Positions 51,369 to 60,103 of a stretch of 64,000 bases of DNA are shown one piece after another. Each line of letters begins with the position of its first letter. Position 1 is the first letter of the stretch. The stretch spans positions 28,025 to 92,024 of the forward strand of contig LDAQ01000098.1 in assembly GCA_001028025.1 (NCBI GenBank). Direction: 5' to 3'. Under the pieces are notes generated by a model. The model did not search any database, was not told the DNA's origin, and saw only the letters and a program-made list of their open reading frames with translations. The DNA comes from Faecalicatena fissicatena. GTDB lineage: Bacteria; Bacillota; Clostridia; Lachnospirales; Lachnospiraceae. Both the position numbers and the translations under genes were made by a program.

Positions 51369-52624
51369 AGAAAAAACCGGTTACCGGGATGAAGGACATG
51401 ATGCCCCAGGAGATGGAAATCAGGGATTACTGTATCGGGCTCATTAAGGAAACTTACAAGGCATTTGGGTTTTCATCGATTGAGACTCCATGTGTGGAAC
51501 ACATTGAAAATCTGTGCAGCAAGCAGGGCGGAGATAATGAGAAACTGATTTTCAAGATTCTGAAAAGAGGAGAAAAGCTGAAGATCGATACGGCTCAGGA
51601 TGAGGGAGATCTTGTGGACGGGGGCCTTCGCTATGATCTGACGGTACCCCTCTCACGTTATTATTCCAACAACGCAAATGATCTGCCATCCCCTTTCAAA
51701 GCGCTTCAAATGGGAAATGTATGGCGTGCTGACAGGCCCCAGAGAGGGCGTTTCCGCCAGTTTATGCAGTGCGATATCGACATCCTCGGGGAACCGGGCA
51801 ACCTGGCCGAGATCGAACTGATTCTTGCAACCTCCACACTGCTTGGGAAACTGGATTTTAAAAACTTTACCATCCGCATCAATGACAGAAGATTTTTGAA
51901 GGCAATGGCGGCGTACAGCGGATTTCAGGAGACAGACTATGAGAACGTATTTATCACACTGGACAAGATGGACAAGATCGGCATGGACGGTGTGGCAGCG
52001 GAATTAGAGGATTATGGCTATGCGAAAGAATCGGTGGAAAAATATCTTCAGTTATTCAAAGAAATTACGGGGGACGTGGAAGGCGTACGTTACTGCAAAG
52101 AGAAACTGGAAGGCTTTCTCGAGGATGAAGCGGCGGCTTCACTGGAAATGATTATCACGAGTGTGGAGAGTGCGAAGGAAACGGATTTCAGAATTACCTT
52201 CGATCCGACACTTGTGCGCGGCATGTCCTATTATACCGGAACCATATTTGAGATCTCCATGGACGAATTCGGCGGTTCCGTGGGCGGCGGCGGACGCTAT
52301 GACGAGATGATCGGAAAATTTACCGGGCAGAACACGCCTGCGGTAGGATTTTCCATCGGCTTCGAGCGGATCGTCATGCTGCTGCTGGAGAGAGGCTATC
52401 AGGTGCCTGCCAGCCGGGATAAAAAAGCATTTCTCCTTGAGAAAAACATGCCCCAGGAAGGCATGCTGAAAGTGCTGAATCTGGCGAAAGAAGAGCGGGC
52501 AGCAGGACGTCAGGTCATGATTGTCAATATGAAGAAAAACAAAAAGTTCCAAAAAGAACAGCTGGCAGAGCAGGGCTACGAAGACATCGTAGAGTGCTAT
52601 CGCGATTCGATAGAAAACCTGTAA
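51359..52624 (+). CDS. hisS: Histidyl-tRNA synthetase
   Basis: 421 residues, class II enzyme. Motif 2 is VWRADRPQRGRFRQFMQCD, the histidine motifs are GGLRYDLT and VRGMSYYTGTIFE, and motif 3 is AVGFSIGFERIVML. I choose the ATG at 51359 (eight or more bases from AGGAG) over the one at 51353. It is translationally coupled to hemZ. Confidence 0.94.
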   Translation: MALKKKPVTGMKDMMPQEMEIRDYCIGLIKETYKAFGFSSIETPCVEHIENLCSKQGGDNEKLIFKILKRGEKLKIDTAQDEGDLVDGGLRYDLTVPLSRYYSNNANDLPSPFKALQMGNVWRADRPQRGRFRQFMQCDIDILGEPGNLAEIELILATSTLLGKLDFKNFTIRINDRRFLKAMAAYSGFQETDYENVFITLDKMDKIGMDGVAAELEDYGYAKESVEKYLQLFKEITGDVEGVRYCKEKLEGFLEDEAAASLEMIITSVESAKETDFRITFDPTLVRGMSYYTGTIFEISMDEFGGSVGGGGRYDEMIGKFTGQNTPAVGFSIGFERIVMLLLERGYQVPASRDKKAFLLEKNMPQEGMLKVLNLAKEERAAGRQVMIVNMKKNKKFQKEQLAEQGYEDIVECYRDSIENL

Positions 52625-52643
52625 ATGTGAAAAATGTGTGAAC

Positions 52644-52677
52644 GGGGTCTGACCCTTTTGCAAAGGGGTCAGACCCC
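52644..52677. repeat. GGGGTCTGACCC palindrome, copy 2
   Basis: The same palindrome as at 36358-36392, between hisS and aspS. It lacks a T-run, so it is not a classical terminator. Confidence 0.75.
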
Positions 52678-52700
52678 TATGAAGAAAGGATGAATGGGAT

Positions 52701-54485
52701 ATGGCTGAATCAATGAATGGATTAAAGAGAACTCACCGCTGTGGTGAGTTATCCAGTGCGAATATCGGCGAAATGGTGACGGTAATGGGCTGGGTGCAGA
52801 AGAACAGGAATAAGGGCGGCATTGTGTTTGTGGATCTGAGAGACCGCTCCGGTATTCTACAGATTGTCTTTGAGGGAGATGACAAGGCGGCCCTGATTGA
52901 CAAAGCAGCGAAGCTGCGCAGTGAGTTTGTAATTGCGGTTGTCGGCAAAGTAGAGGCGCGGAGCGGCGCTGTGAATGAGAACCTGGCAACGGGTGAGATT
53001 GAAATCAGGGCGGAGGAACTGCGGATTCTTTCAGAATCAGAGACGCCTCCTTTCCCGATTGAAGAGAACAGTAAGACGAAGGAGGAACTCCGTCTGAAAT
53101 ACAGATATCTGGATCTGAGAAGACCGGATCTGCAGAGAAACCTTATGATGAGAAGCCAGATTGCGACTCTTACCAGACAGTTCCTTTCTGATGAGGGGTT
53201 CCTTGAGATTGAGACTCCGATACTCGGCAAGAGTACACCGGAAGGGGCAAGGGATTACCTTGTGCCGAGCCGTGTCCATCCGGGCAGCTTTTACGGGCTT
53301 CCGCAGTCCCCTCAGCTCTTCAAGCAGCTGTTGATGTGTTCTGGTTATGACCGCTATTTCCAGATTGCAAAATGTTTCCGCGACGAGGACCTTCGTGCAG
53401 ACAGACAGCCGGAATTTACTCAGATCGATATGGAGCTTTCTTTTGTGGAAGTAGATGATGTGATTGATGTAAATGAAAGACTTCTTGTGAAACTGTTTAA
53501 AGAGGTTCTGGATGTGGAGGTTGCACTTCCCATTCCGAGAATGACATGGCAGGAAGCCATGGACCGTTACGGTTCAGATAAGCCGGATACCCGTTTCGGC
53601 ATGGAGCTTGTGGATGTGACAGAAGTGGTCAAAGGCTGTGATTTTGTCGTATTCAAGGGCGCCATTGAGAATGGGGGTACAGTCCGCGGTATTAATGCCA
53701 AAGGACAGGGCGGCATGCCGCGTAAGAAGATCGACAAGCTGGTCGATTTTGCAAAGGATTTCGGAGCAAAAGGTCTTGCTTATATCGCACTGCAGGAAGA
53801 TGGAAGTATGAAGTCTTCTTTTGCGAAGTTCATGACAGAAGAAGAAATGCAGGGACTTGTGCAGGCAATGTCCGGTGAACCGGGAGACCTGCTGCTGTTT
53901 GCTGCCGACAGGAACAAGGTAGTCTGGGATGTCCTGGGAAATCTGCGCCTGGAAATTGCAAGGCAGATGGAAATCCTGGACAAAAATGAATATAAATTTG
54001 CATGGATAACAGAATTCCCGCTTCTCGAATGGAGTGATGAGCAGAACCGCTTTATGGCTATGCACCATCCGTTTACAATGCCGATGGAGGAAGACCTGCA
54101 GTATATCGATTCCGACCCCGGCAGAGTGCGTGCAAAAGCATATGATATCGTGCTGAATGGAAATGAGATCGGCGGTGGCAGTGTCCGTATCTTCCAGAAT
54201 GACGTGCAGGAAAAAATGTTCGAGGTCCTCGGCTTTACAAAAGAGCAGGCCTATGAGCAGTTCGGTTTCCTTTTGGATGCTTTCAAATACGGAGTTCCGC
54301 CTCACGCAGGGCTGGCTTACGGGCTGGACCGCATGGTGATGCTGATGGCAAAGGAAGACAGTATCCGTGATGTAATGGCATTCCCGAAGGTAAAGGACGC
54401 TTCCTGTCTGATGACAGAGGCACCGAGCCTCGTGGATGAAAAGCAGCTGGGAGAACTGGGTCTGGAACTGCAAAGCGCTGAATAG
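52701..54485 (+). CDS. aspS: Aspartyl-tRNA synthetase (bacterial type)
   Basis: 594 residues: N-terminal OB anticodon domain (MVTVMGWVQKNRNKGGIVFVDLRDRSG-type segment), class II core with QSPQLFKQLLM and FRDEDLRADRQPEFTQID, the bacterial GAD insertion, and motif 3 GLAYGLDRMVMLM. Full length. Confidence 0.95.
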   Translation: MAESMNGLKRTHRCGELSSANIGEMVTVMGWVQKNRNKGGIVFVDLRDRSGILQIVFEGDDKAALIDKAAKLRSEFVIAVVGKVEARSGAVNENLATGEIEIRAEELRILSESETPPFPIEENSKTKEELRLKYRYLDLRRPDLQRNLMMRSQIATLTRQFLSDEGFLEIETPILGKSTPEGARDYLVPSRVHPGSFYGLPQSPQLFKQLLMCSGYDRYFQIAKCFRDEDLRADRQPEFTQIDMELSFVEVDDVIDVNERLLVKLFKEVLDVEVALPIPRMTWQEAMDRYGSDKPDTRFGMELVDVTEVVKGCDFVVFKGAIENGGTVRGINAKGQGGMPRKKIDKLVDFAKDFGAKGLAYIALQEDGSMKSSFAKFMTEEEMQGLVQAMSGEPGDLLLFAADRNKVVWDVLGNLRLEIARQMEILDKNEYKFAWITEFPLLEWSDEQNRFMAMHHPFTMPMEEDLQYIDSDPGRVRAKAYDIVLNGNEIGGGSVRIFQNDVQEKMFEVLGFTKEQAYEQFGFLLDAFKYGVPPHAGLAYGLDRMVMLMAKEDSIRDVMAFPKVKDASCLMTEAPSLVDEKQLGELGLELQSAE

Positions 54486-54496
54486 GAAGGTGAGTC

Positions 54497-55315
54497 ATGT
54501 ATATTGTTGCTTATCGGCTGATTAATTTACTGAATGATTCTGAATATGATTCTACCGACGCCCATATCGCGGAGAGTCTGCTGGGTATTATAACGGAAAT
54601 TGAACATATGCCTATCGACCAGGTTGCCGACAAGTGCCATATATCCAAATCCACATTGTCCAAGTTTGTAAAAAGACTGGGATTTGAGGATTACAAGGAA
54701 TTCCGCGACAATGCGCGCAACGAAAAGAAGAGGGCAGGATACCATAACTACGAAGAGAAAGTCCCCATGGACAGATTCATCGAGCAATACGGTATCGAAA
54801 GATATCTGGGTGTACTTTCCGGGGATATTGAGCACTTTTTATCGGGCATAGAAAGAAATCAGATCCGGGAACTCGCAAAAGCGCTGCATGAATATAAAAA
54901 AGTAGCGGCCTTTGGCTCTGTATATTCGGAGACTGTGGCGATGGATTTTATGTATGAGATTGCCGGAGTAGGAAAATACATCAAGACCAATATCTATGAT
55001 GTAAAGCAGGAACAATATATCAATGAGGCGGATGAGGATACACTCATCATCATTTTCTCAAATTCAGGACAGTATATCTATGAAAATGGAATGAAACCCC
55101 TGGACCAGTCCAGGTCTTTCGTCCGTAAAACCAAGGGCAGAATAGCCCTGATCACCTCCAATAAGGAGGCGGCATACGACCCAAGCGTCAGCTATCCGGT
55201 GCTTTATCACTTCACGACACGGGTACAGAACCACCCAATCATAGAACGAATCATAATGGAGATGATTGTCGATGAGTTTAAAAGGACTGGAGGGGGTCGC
55301 AGTACAGGCGCGTAG
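54497..55315 (+). CDS. RpiR/MurR-family regulator
   Basis: 272 residues with an N-terminal RpiR helix-turn-helix (1-77; PIDQVADKCHISKSTLSKFVKRLGF) and a SIS phosphosugar-sensing domain (about 105-250). It starts 11 bases after aspS but probably regulates the downstream fucosidase/PTS genes; a 14-bp palindrome lies before them. Its last four codons and stop (S-T-G-A) are inside the left arm of element E3, so the C terminus was probably altered by that element. Confidence 0.85.
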   Translation: MYIVAYRLINLLNDSEYDSTDAHIAESLLGIITEIEHMPIDQVADKCHISKSTLSKFVKRLGFEDYKEFRDNARNEKKRAGYHNYEEKVPMDRFIEQYGIERYLGVLSGDIEHFLSGIERNQIRELAKALHEYKKVAAFGSVYSETVAMDFMYEIAGVGKYIKTNIYDVKQEQYINEADEDTLIIIFSNSGQYIYENGMKPLDQSRSFVRKTKGRIALITSNKEAAYDPSVSYPVLYHFTTRVQNHPIIERIIMEMIVDEFKRTGGGRSTGA

Positions 55316-55600
55316 AGCGCCGTCCGCCGCGGGAAACGGATATAGGGGGCATGGGACGCGGGGGTACGGCTGCAAGCTGGAGTATAAGTAAAAAAGAATG
55401 AAAACCGGGGCAGACCTGGCCACATCACCCGAAGCCTGATGGCTTCGCGCGCTGGGGCCAGGAATTTTTGTGATTCGGAATCACAAAAATTACCCCGGTT
55501 TTCCTTCTTTTTTACTTTACTCCAGCTAACAGCCGTACCCCCGCGTCCCATGCCCCCTATATCCGTTTCCCGCGGCGGACGGCGCTCTACGCGCTGTACT
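55301..55600 (+). repeat. E3: long hairpin element with two-hairpin head, plus orientation
   Basis: Outer arms 55301-55372 / 55530-55600 pair throughout with one bulged base. The inner stem 55373-55410 / 55493-55529 has a small mismatch patch. Head hairpin A (55415-55462) is CCTGGCC/GGCCAGG with inner CGAAGCC-TGAT-GGCTTCG. Hairpin B (55463-55491) has a CGG loop. A GGGGGTCGC box precedes it. The looser box 1 is CTGGGTGTTCC-CGG-GTGGGGG (55602-55622), and box 2 is GGACGGGGGATGCGGAATG at 55651. It includes the stop codon of the RpiR gene. Confidence 0.83.
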
Positions 55601-55785
55601 GCTGGGTGTTCCCGGGTGGGGGACGATGCTGGATGCGCTGGAAGGTACGAGGACGGGGGATGCGGAATGAATGGTGGGGGTAATGAGCTGGTGCAGCAGA
55701 TATCCGCCCGGCCATTCTGATCCACTGCTCCCGTCCAGCGCTTCCTGCCGGGAAGAAAATCCGACCTCCCGACCGGATGGACCCA

Positions 55786-56083
55786 GCCTGTCAGGGGCGG
55801 AGGGGCTGCGGCAGGGGGGAACTTTGGGGAAACTTTTTGAGGGCATAGAGAGCGCCTTAGTATCACTTGATAAAAACCACAGCGGATGAGAAGGCTAAAC
55901 TCTGCTTCCGAAGCAGAGTTTAAGCCGGCCTGAGCCGCGCAATTCATCAGAATTGCGGGGTGAATGCCGGCGGTGCCTTCTCATCCGCTGTGGTTTTTAT
56001 CTAGTGATACTTGGCAAACGGACCGCCGCCAAAAAGTTTTCCCAAAGTTCTCCCCTGCCGCAGATCCTCCGCCCCTGACAGGC
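55786..56083 (-). repeat. E4: long hairpin element with two-hairpin head, minus orientation
   Basis: Outer arms 55786-55838 / 56031-56083 (53 positions, mostly paired, several G-T pairs on the plus strand). Inner stem 55859-55895 / 55975-56011 (37 bp, one T-T mismatch). Hairpin B (55896-55922) has a CCG loop and hairpin A (55924-55971) is GCCGGC, CTGAG, stem, ATCA, stem, GTGAAT, GCCGGC; read on the minus strand these are CGG, ATTCAC, TGAT and CTCAG. Box 1 on the minus strand is TGGGTCCATCC-GGT-CGGGAGG (55765-55785) and box 2 lies at 55712-55736. A GGGGGGC box precedes it on the minus strand. It is tail-to-tail with E3. Confidence 0.85.
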
Positions 56084-56179
56084 GCCCCCCCTGCTTTTTT
56101 GTACAATCTGCATAAAAAAGTTTCCAAAATGCGAAATTTCACACGTTTTAAAAATATTCTGTTTATAATTAGGACAATC

Positions 56180-56193
56180 TATTATGCATAATA
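56180..56193 (+). promoter_or_regulatory. Perfect palindrome TATTATGCATAATA, possible RpiR operator
   Basis: It lies 26 bases before the fucosidase start, close to a TATAAT at 56164-56169. Position suits a repressor site for the fucosidase/PTS operon. Confidence 0.4.
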
Positions 56194-56218
56194 AATTTTA
56201 TTTGAAGGGAGACAGAGT

Positions 56219-57559
56219 GTGGAGATGAATAAAAATTTTGAATGGCCGGATGATTATGGGAATCCTGAATGGTTTATGGAGGACCGCTTTGGGCTGTTTA
56301 TACACTTTGGATTATTTTCGTCCGCGGCCAGACATGAATGGGTAATGACACTGGAACAGATTGGGAGGGATGGGTATCAGAAGTATTTTGATAACTTCAA
56401 TCCGGATTTGCTGGATGCCAGGGAGTGGGCCAGGAAGGCAAAGGCAGCGGGCTTTAAATATGCGGTGCTGACAGCGAAGCACCATGAAGGATTTGCTTTG
56501 TGGGATACACAGCTTAGCGATTATAAGATTACGAATACGGCCTATGGAAGGGATCTGGTGAAGGAATATGTGGAGGCATTCAGAGCGGAAGGCCTGCAGG
56601 TAGGACTGTATTTTTCACTGATTGACTGGAATCATCCGGATTTTCTGGTAGACGGGTATCATCCGGAGAGAAATAACAAAGAATATATCCAGAATCATCC
56701 TGGCGATATGGAATCTTATACAAAGTTTATGCATGGGCAGGTCAGAGAACTTCTGACAAATTACGGAAAGATCGATTATCTGTGGTTTGACTTTTCCTAT
56801 GCGAACAGAGACTGGGGTGATTCCGTAGGGAAAGGAAAGGCCGACTGGAGATCTGAGGAGCTGGAGAAAATGATCCTCTCCCTTCAGCCCGACATTATTC
56901 TGAATGACCGTCTGGATCTTGGACGGGGCGTAGGGACACCGGAGCAGTATCAGCGCAATGCGAAGATGGAGAGCGGTAAAAAGCAGCTCGTCTGGGAAGC
57001 ATGCCAGACACTGAACGGAAGCTGGGGCTATGACAGAGATAATCTGGACTGGAAGACGCCTGAGATGGTGACGAAGTTATTGATTGATACTGTTTCCAAG
57101 GGTGGGAACATGCTCCTGAATATCGGTCCGAATGCCCGAGGCGAATGGGATGCAAAGACAGAAGACATTCTGGGGCAGGTGAGTGAGTGGATGCGCCTGC
57201 ACGGCAGAGCAATTTACGGCTGCGGAGCCAGCGAGTATGATGCGCCGGCTGATGCGCGTTTTACGCAGAATGGGAATCGTCTGTATCTGCACCTTTTCTC
57301 ATGGCCGTACCGCACACTGCTGATTGAAAAGCTGGGCGGAAAGGTTGCATATGCACAGCTGGTCAATGATAATTCTGAAATAAAGTATATTCAGGATGAA
57401 GGACTTTCCGGTAAGAGAAAATCCCATAAAGATTTGAATGCTGAGGTAACCGAGATTCATATTAAAGACAAGTTTGCGGATAACTCCCTGATGGTGACTC
57501 TGCCTGTGCAGAGACCGGATGTGCTTGTGCCGGTCATCGAGTTTATCCTGAAAGACTAG
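56219..57559 (+). CDS. Alpha-L-fucosidase, GH29, cytoplasmic
   Basis: 446 residues without a signal peptide. GH29 marks are FGLFIHFGLFS, KYAVLTAKHHEGFALWDT and the nucleophile region IDYLWFDFSY (D191). The acid/base cannot be assigned by eye. The GTG at 56219 is seven bases from AAGGGAG; an ATG two codons later is the alternative. Being intracellular and followed by a mannose-class PTS, it probably cleaves an imported fucosyl disaccharide, as AlfB does in Lactobacillus casei. Confidence 0.9.
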   Translation: MEMNKNFEWPDDYGNPEWFMEDRFGLFIHFGLFSSAARHEWVMTLEQIGRDGYQKYFDNFNPDLLDAREWARKAKAAGFKYAVLTAKHHEGFALWDTQLSDYKITNTAYGRDLVKEYVEAFRAEGLQVGLYFSLIDWNHPDFLVDGYHPERNNKEYIQNHPGDMESYTKFMHGQVRELLTNYGKIDYLWFDFSYANRDWGDSVGKGKADWRSEELEKMILSLQPDIILNDRLDLGRGVGTPEQYQRNAKMESGKKQLVWEACQTLNGSWGYDRDNLDWKTPEMVTKLLIDTVSKGGNMLLNIGPNARGEWDAKTEDILGQVSEWMRLHGRAIYGCGASEYDAPADARFTQNGNRLYLHLFSWPYRTLLIEKLGGKVAYAQLVNDNSEIKYIQDEGLSGKRKSHKDLNAEVTEIHIKDKFADNSLMVTLPVQRPDVLVPVIEFILKD

Positions 57560-57572
57560 AGGAGGAAGACAT

Positions 57573-58466
57573 ATGTATTATATCCTTGCTTCACACGGGG
57601 AATATGCGAAGGCTTGCAAGGCAAGCTGCGAAATGATAACAGGGGCTGCACCGCAGTTCCATGTGGTAACATTTACGGAAGATATGACAAAAGAGTCTGT
57701 GGAAAAGGCATACAGAGCCATTCTTGCAGAAAACGGGGCCGATCAGTGTGAGGCCATTATCACAGACGTACCGGGAGGTACACCGTTCAATGCGGCGGCT
57801 CCGGTGATCCATGACAATGGGCACATTGCACTGGTATCCGGTCTGTGTATGGGAATGCTGATCGCGCTGAATACAGGTGATTCCCTGTACAATGCAATGG
57901 AACAGGCGAAAGAAACCATCATGGGAGAGGGTGTGAAAAATGCCAGTCAGCCCGAGAAAAAAACGGAGCCCTCTGAGCCTGTGGAAAAGAACGGAATCGT
58001 AAACCTGAGGCTGGATGAACGTCTGATCCACGGACAGGTGGCAACTTACTGGACAAGGACACTTGGTGCAACAAGAATCATGGTAGTTGGGGATGAGATT
58101 GTAAATGACGAGATTGGTAAAAGTGCTCTCAAAGCCGCAGTTCCGGCGGGAATGAAGCTGAGTGTGCTGACTGCGGAGAATGCTGCTAAACGTCTGAATG
58201 CAGGAATTTATTCCAGTCAGAGAGTCTTTGTGATTGCCAAAGATCCGGGAACGATTGTAAAGCTGCTGGAAAATGGCGTGAAAGTGAAAGAAGTAAATAT
58301 AGGGAATATGGGAATCAAAGAGGGCAGGGAGCAGATTAAAAAATCTGTATACTGTACAGAAGAAGAGCTGCAGACAATTCTGTCCATTGAAAAATCCGGG
58401 GTGCCTGTTTACGCACAGATGGTGCCGAACGACGAGAAAAAGAAATTTGCATCTTATTTAAAATAG
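57573..58466 (+). CDS. PTS mannose/fructose/sorbose-class EIIAB
   Basis: 297 residues. EIIA (1-120) has the active H8 in LASHGEYA. A Pro/Glu/Lys linker (about 122-140) joins EIIB (141-297), whose active H153 is in LDERLIHGQV. Phosphate passes from HPr to the sugar through these. It follows the fucosidase by 13 bases. Confidence 0.93.
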   Translation: MYYILASHGEYAKACKASCEMITGAAPQFHVVTFTEDMTKESVEKAYRAILAENGADQCEAIITDVPGGTPFNAAAPVIHDNGHIALVSGLCMGMLIALNTGDSLYNAMEQAKETIMGEGVKNASQPEKKTEPSEPVEKNGIVNLRLDERLIHGQVATYWTRTLGATRIMVVGDEIVNDEIGKSALKAAVPAGMKLSVLTAENAAKRLNAGIYSSQRVFVIAKDPGTIVKLLENGVKVKEVNIGNMGIKEGREQIKKSVYCTEEELQTILSIEKSGVPVYAQMVPNDEKKKFASYLK

Positions 58467-58484
58467 CAGAGGAGGAAACAAAAA

Positions 58485-59288
58485 ATGGAAATTCAAATGT
58501 GGCAGATCATTGCATTGACAGCGCTGGCATTCTTTGCAATTTGCGAAAACTTATCCACATCAGTCCTGGCAAATCAGCCGGTTATTATCGGGACGATTGC
58601 CGGAATCATCATGGGGGACATGAAGATGGGGCTGGCTGTGGGAGCAACCTTGCAGCTTATGATTCTGGGGGTCGGTACTTACGGGGGTTCTTCTATGCCG
58701 GACTACATGACGGGATCAATTATTGGTACGGTATTTGCGGTAACATCCGGAAAAGGAATGGACTTTGGTATTGGCCTTGCAGTTCCTGTGGGACTTTTGA
58801 TGGTACAGCTGGACGTGCTGGCAAGATTCAGCAACGTTTTCTTTGCAAAAAGAGTTGAGGCAGCTGTAGAAAGAATGGATTTTAAAGCGATTGGAAGAAA
58901 TACATGGCTGGGCTCTCTGTCCTGGGGACTTTCCAGAGCGCTTCCAGTATTCTTAATGCTGATCTTCGGACAGAATCTGGTAAATCTGATTGTAGACTAT
59001 ATGCCGGACTGGCTGATGGGCGGACTTACAGTTGCAGGCGGGCTGCTTCCGGCAGTCGGTATTGCAATCCTGCTGAGATACCTTCCGGTGAAGAGCTATA
59101 TCTCTTATCTTCTGATCGGATTCTTTGCCGCTGCATATTTAAGCGTTCCTATGGTTGGAGTGGCAATATTAGGTACAGCATTGGCAGTCATAGCATTTAA
59201 ACAGTTTCTGGAGAAAAGCCAGAACGTAGTTGCGGTTAACACAGGATCAGCTCAGGAGGGATTGTTAGATGGAGAATTTGAAGATTAA
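58485..59288 (+). CDS. PTS mannose-class EIIC
   Basis: 267-residue membrane subunit (QIIALTALAFFAICENLSTS, VGATLQLMILGVGTYGGSSMPD) of the mannose-class sugar channel. Overlaps EIID by 20 bases. Confidence 0.93.
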   Translation: MEIQMWQIIALTALAFFAICENLSTSVLANQPVIIGTIAGIIMGDMKMGLAVGATLQLMILGVGTYGGSSMPDYMTGSIIGTVFAVTSGKGMDFGIGLAVPVGLLMVQLDVLARFSNVFFAKRVEAAVERMDFKAIGRNTWLGSLSWGLSRALPVFLMLIFGQNLVNLIVDYMPDWLMGGLTVAGGLLPAVGIAILLRYLPVKSYISYLLIGFFAAAYLSVPMVGVAILGTALAVIAFKQFLEKSQNVVAVNTGSAQEGLLDGEFED

Positions 59289-60081
59289 TCAGGAGAAGAT
59301 TACAGATCAGGATATAAAAAGGGTCAGCAAAAGATGGATCCTGGCATCCCAGATTACATGGAATTATGAAAAGATGATGGGCGTTGGTTATCTGTATGCC
59401 ATGCTGCCTATATTGAGAAAGTTATACAAAAAGTCTGAGGACTTGAAAGAAATGATGAAAAACCATGTGCAGTTTTTTAATACGACTCCGCATATGGGAG
59501 GATTTATTCTCGGAATTGATGCAGCGACAGAAGAGTCAGGCGGAAAAACAGCTAAAGAAGCGGCCAACGGTATTAAGACAGGTTTGATGGGACCATTTGC
59601 CGGTGTGGGTGATACGATTTTCGGAGTGCTGCTCCCGACCATTTTCGGTTCCATTGCAGCTTATATGGGACAGAACGGAAATGTGACAGGAGTTGTCATC
59701 TGGCTGCTTGTTAACATTGCAATCCTGATATTCAGATATTTCACAACAACAATCGGATACCGGGAAGGTACAAAACTGATTACCTCTGCAAAGGATAAGC
59801 TGGATGCTCTTACACATACGGCAACCCTGCTTGGAATCACGGTTGTCGGCGCGCTGATCCCTACGGTTGTTAAAGCAAATGTGGCGGCAAATTTTAAAAC
59901 GGGTGACGTAACTATGGAAGGACAGGCAATTCTGGACCAGATTATGCCAAGCCTTTTACCGGTACTTGTAGTAGCAGGAATTTATTTCCTGCTGGGTAAG
60001 AAAAAGATGACTTCAACAAAAGCAATTTTAATCATTATGGTGGCATCCATCGTATTCTATGCAATCGGACTATTAGCATAA
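59269..60081 (+). CDS. PTS mannose-class EIID
   Basis: 270 residues with the family segments RWILASQITWNYEKMMGVGY, FFNTTPHMGGFILG and GPFAGVGDTIFGVLLPT. Forms the membrane complex with EIIC. Confidence 0.93.
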   Translation: MENLKINQEKITDQDIKRVSKRWILASQITWNYEKMMGVGYLYAMLPILRKLYKKSEDLKEMMKNHVQFFNTTPHMGGFILGIDAATEESGGKTAKEAANGIKTGLMGPFAGVGDTIFGVLLPTIFGSIAAYMGQNGNVTGVVIWLLVNIAILIFRYFTTTIGYREGTKLITSAKDKLDALTHTATLLGITVVGALIPTVVKANVAANFKTGDVTMEGQAILDQIMPSLLPVLVVAGIYFLLGKKKMTSTKAILIIMVASIVFYAIGLLA

Positions 60082-60103
60082 TTGACAGACAAAGGAGAAC
60101 GTT

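Noticed and set aside
52625..52700. A T-box leader before aspS
   Set aside because: The gap is only 76 bases, holds a simple palindrome, and lacks a T-box sequence or specifier stem.
55207..55947. A 246-codon minus-strand frame through E3 and E4
   Set aside because: It crosses both palindromes, reads the two arms of E3 in the same frame, and shows Pro/Arg/Ser-rich composition typical of GC-rich non-coding DNA.
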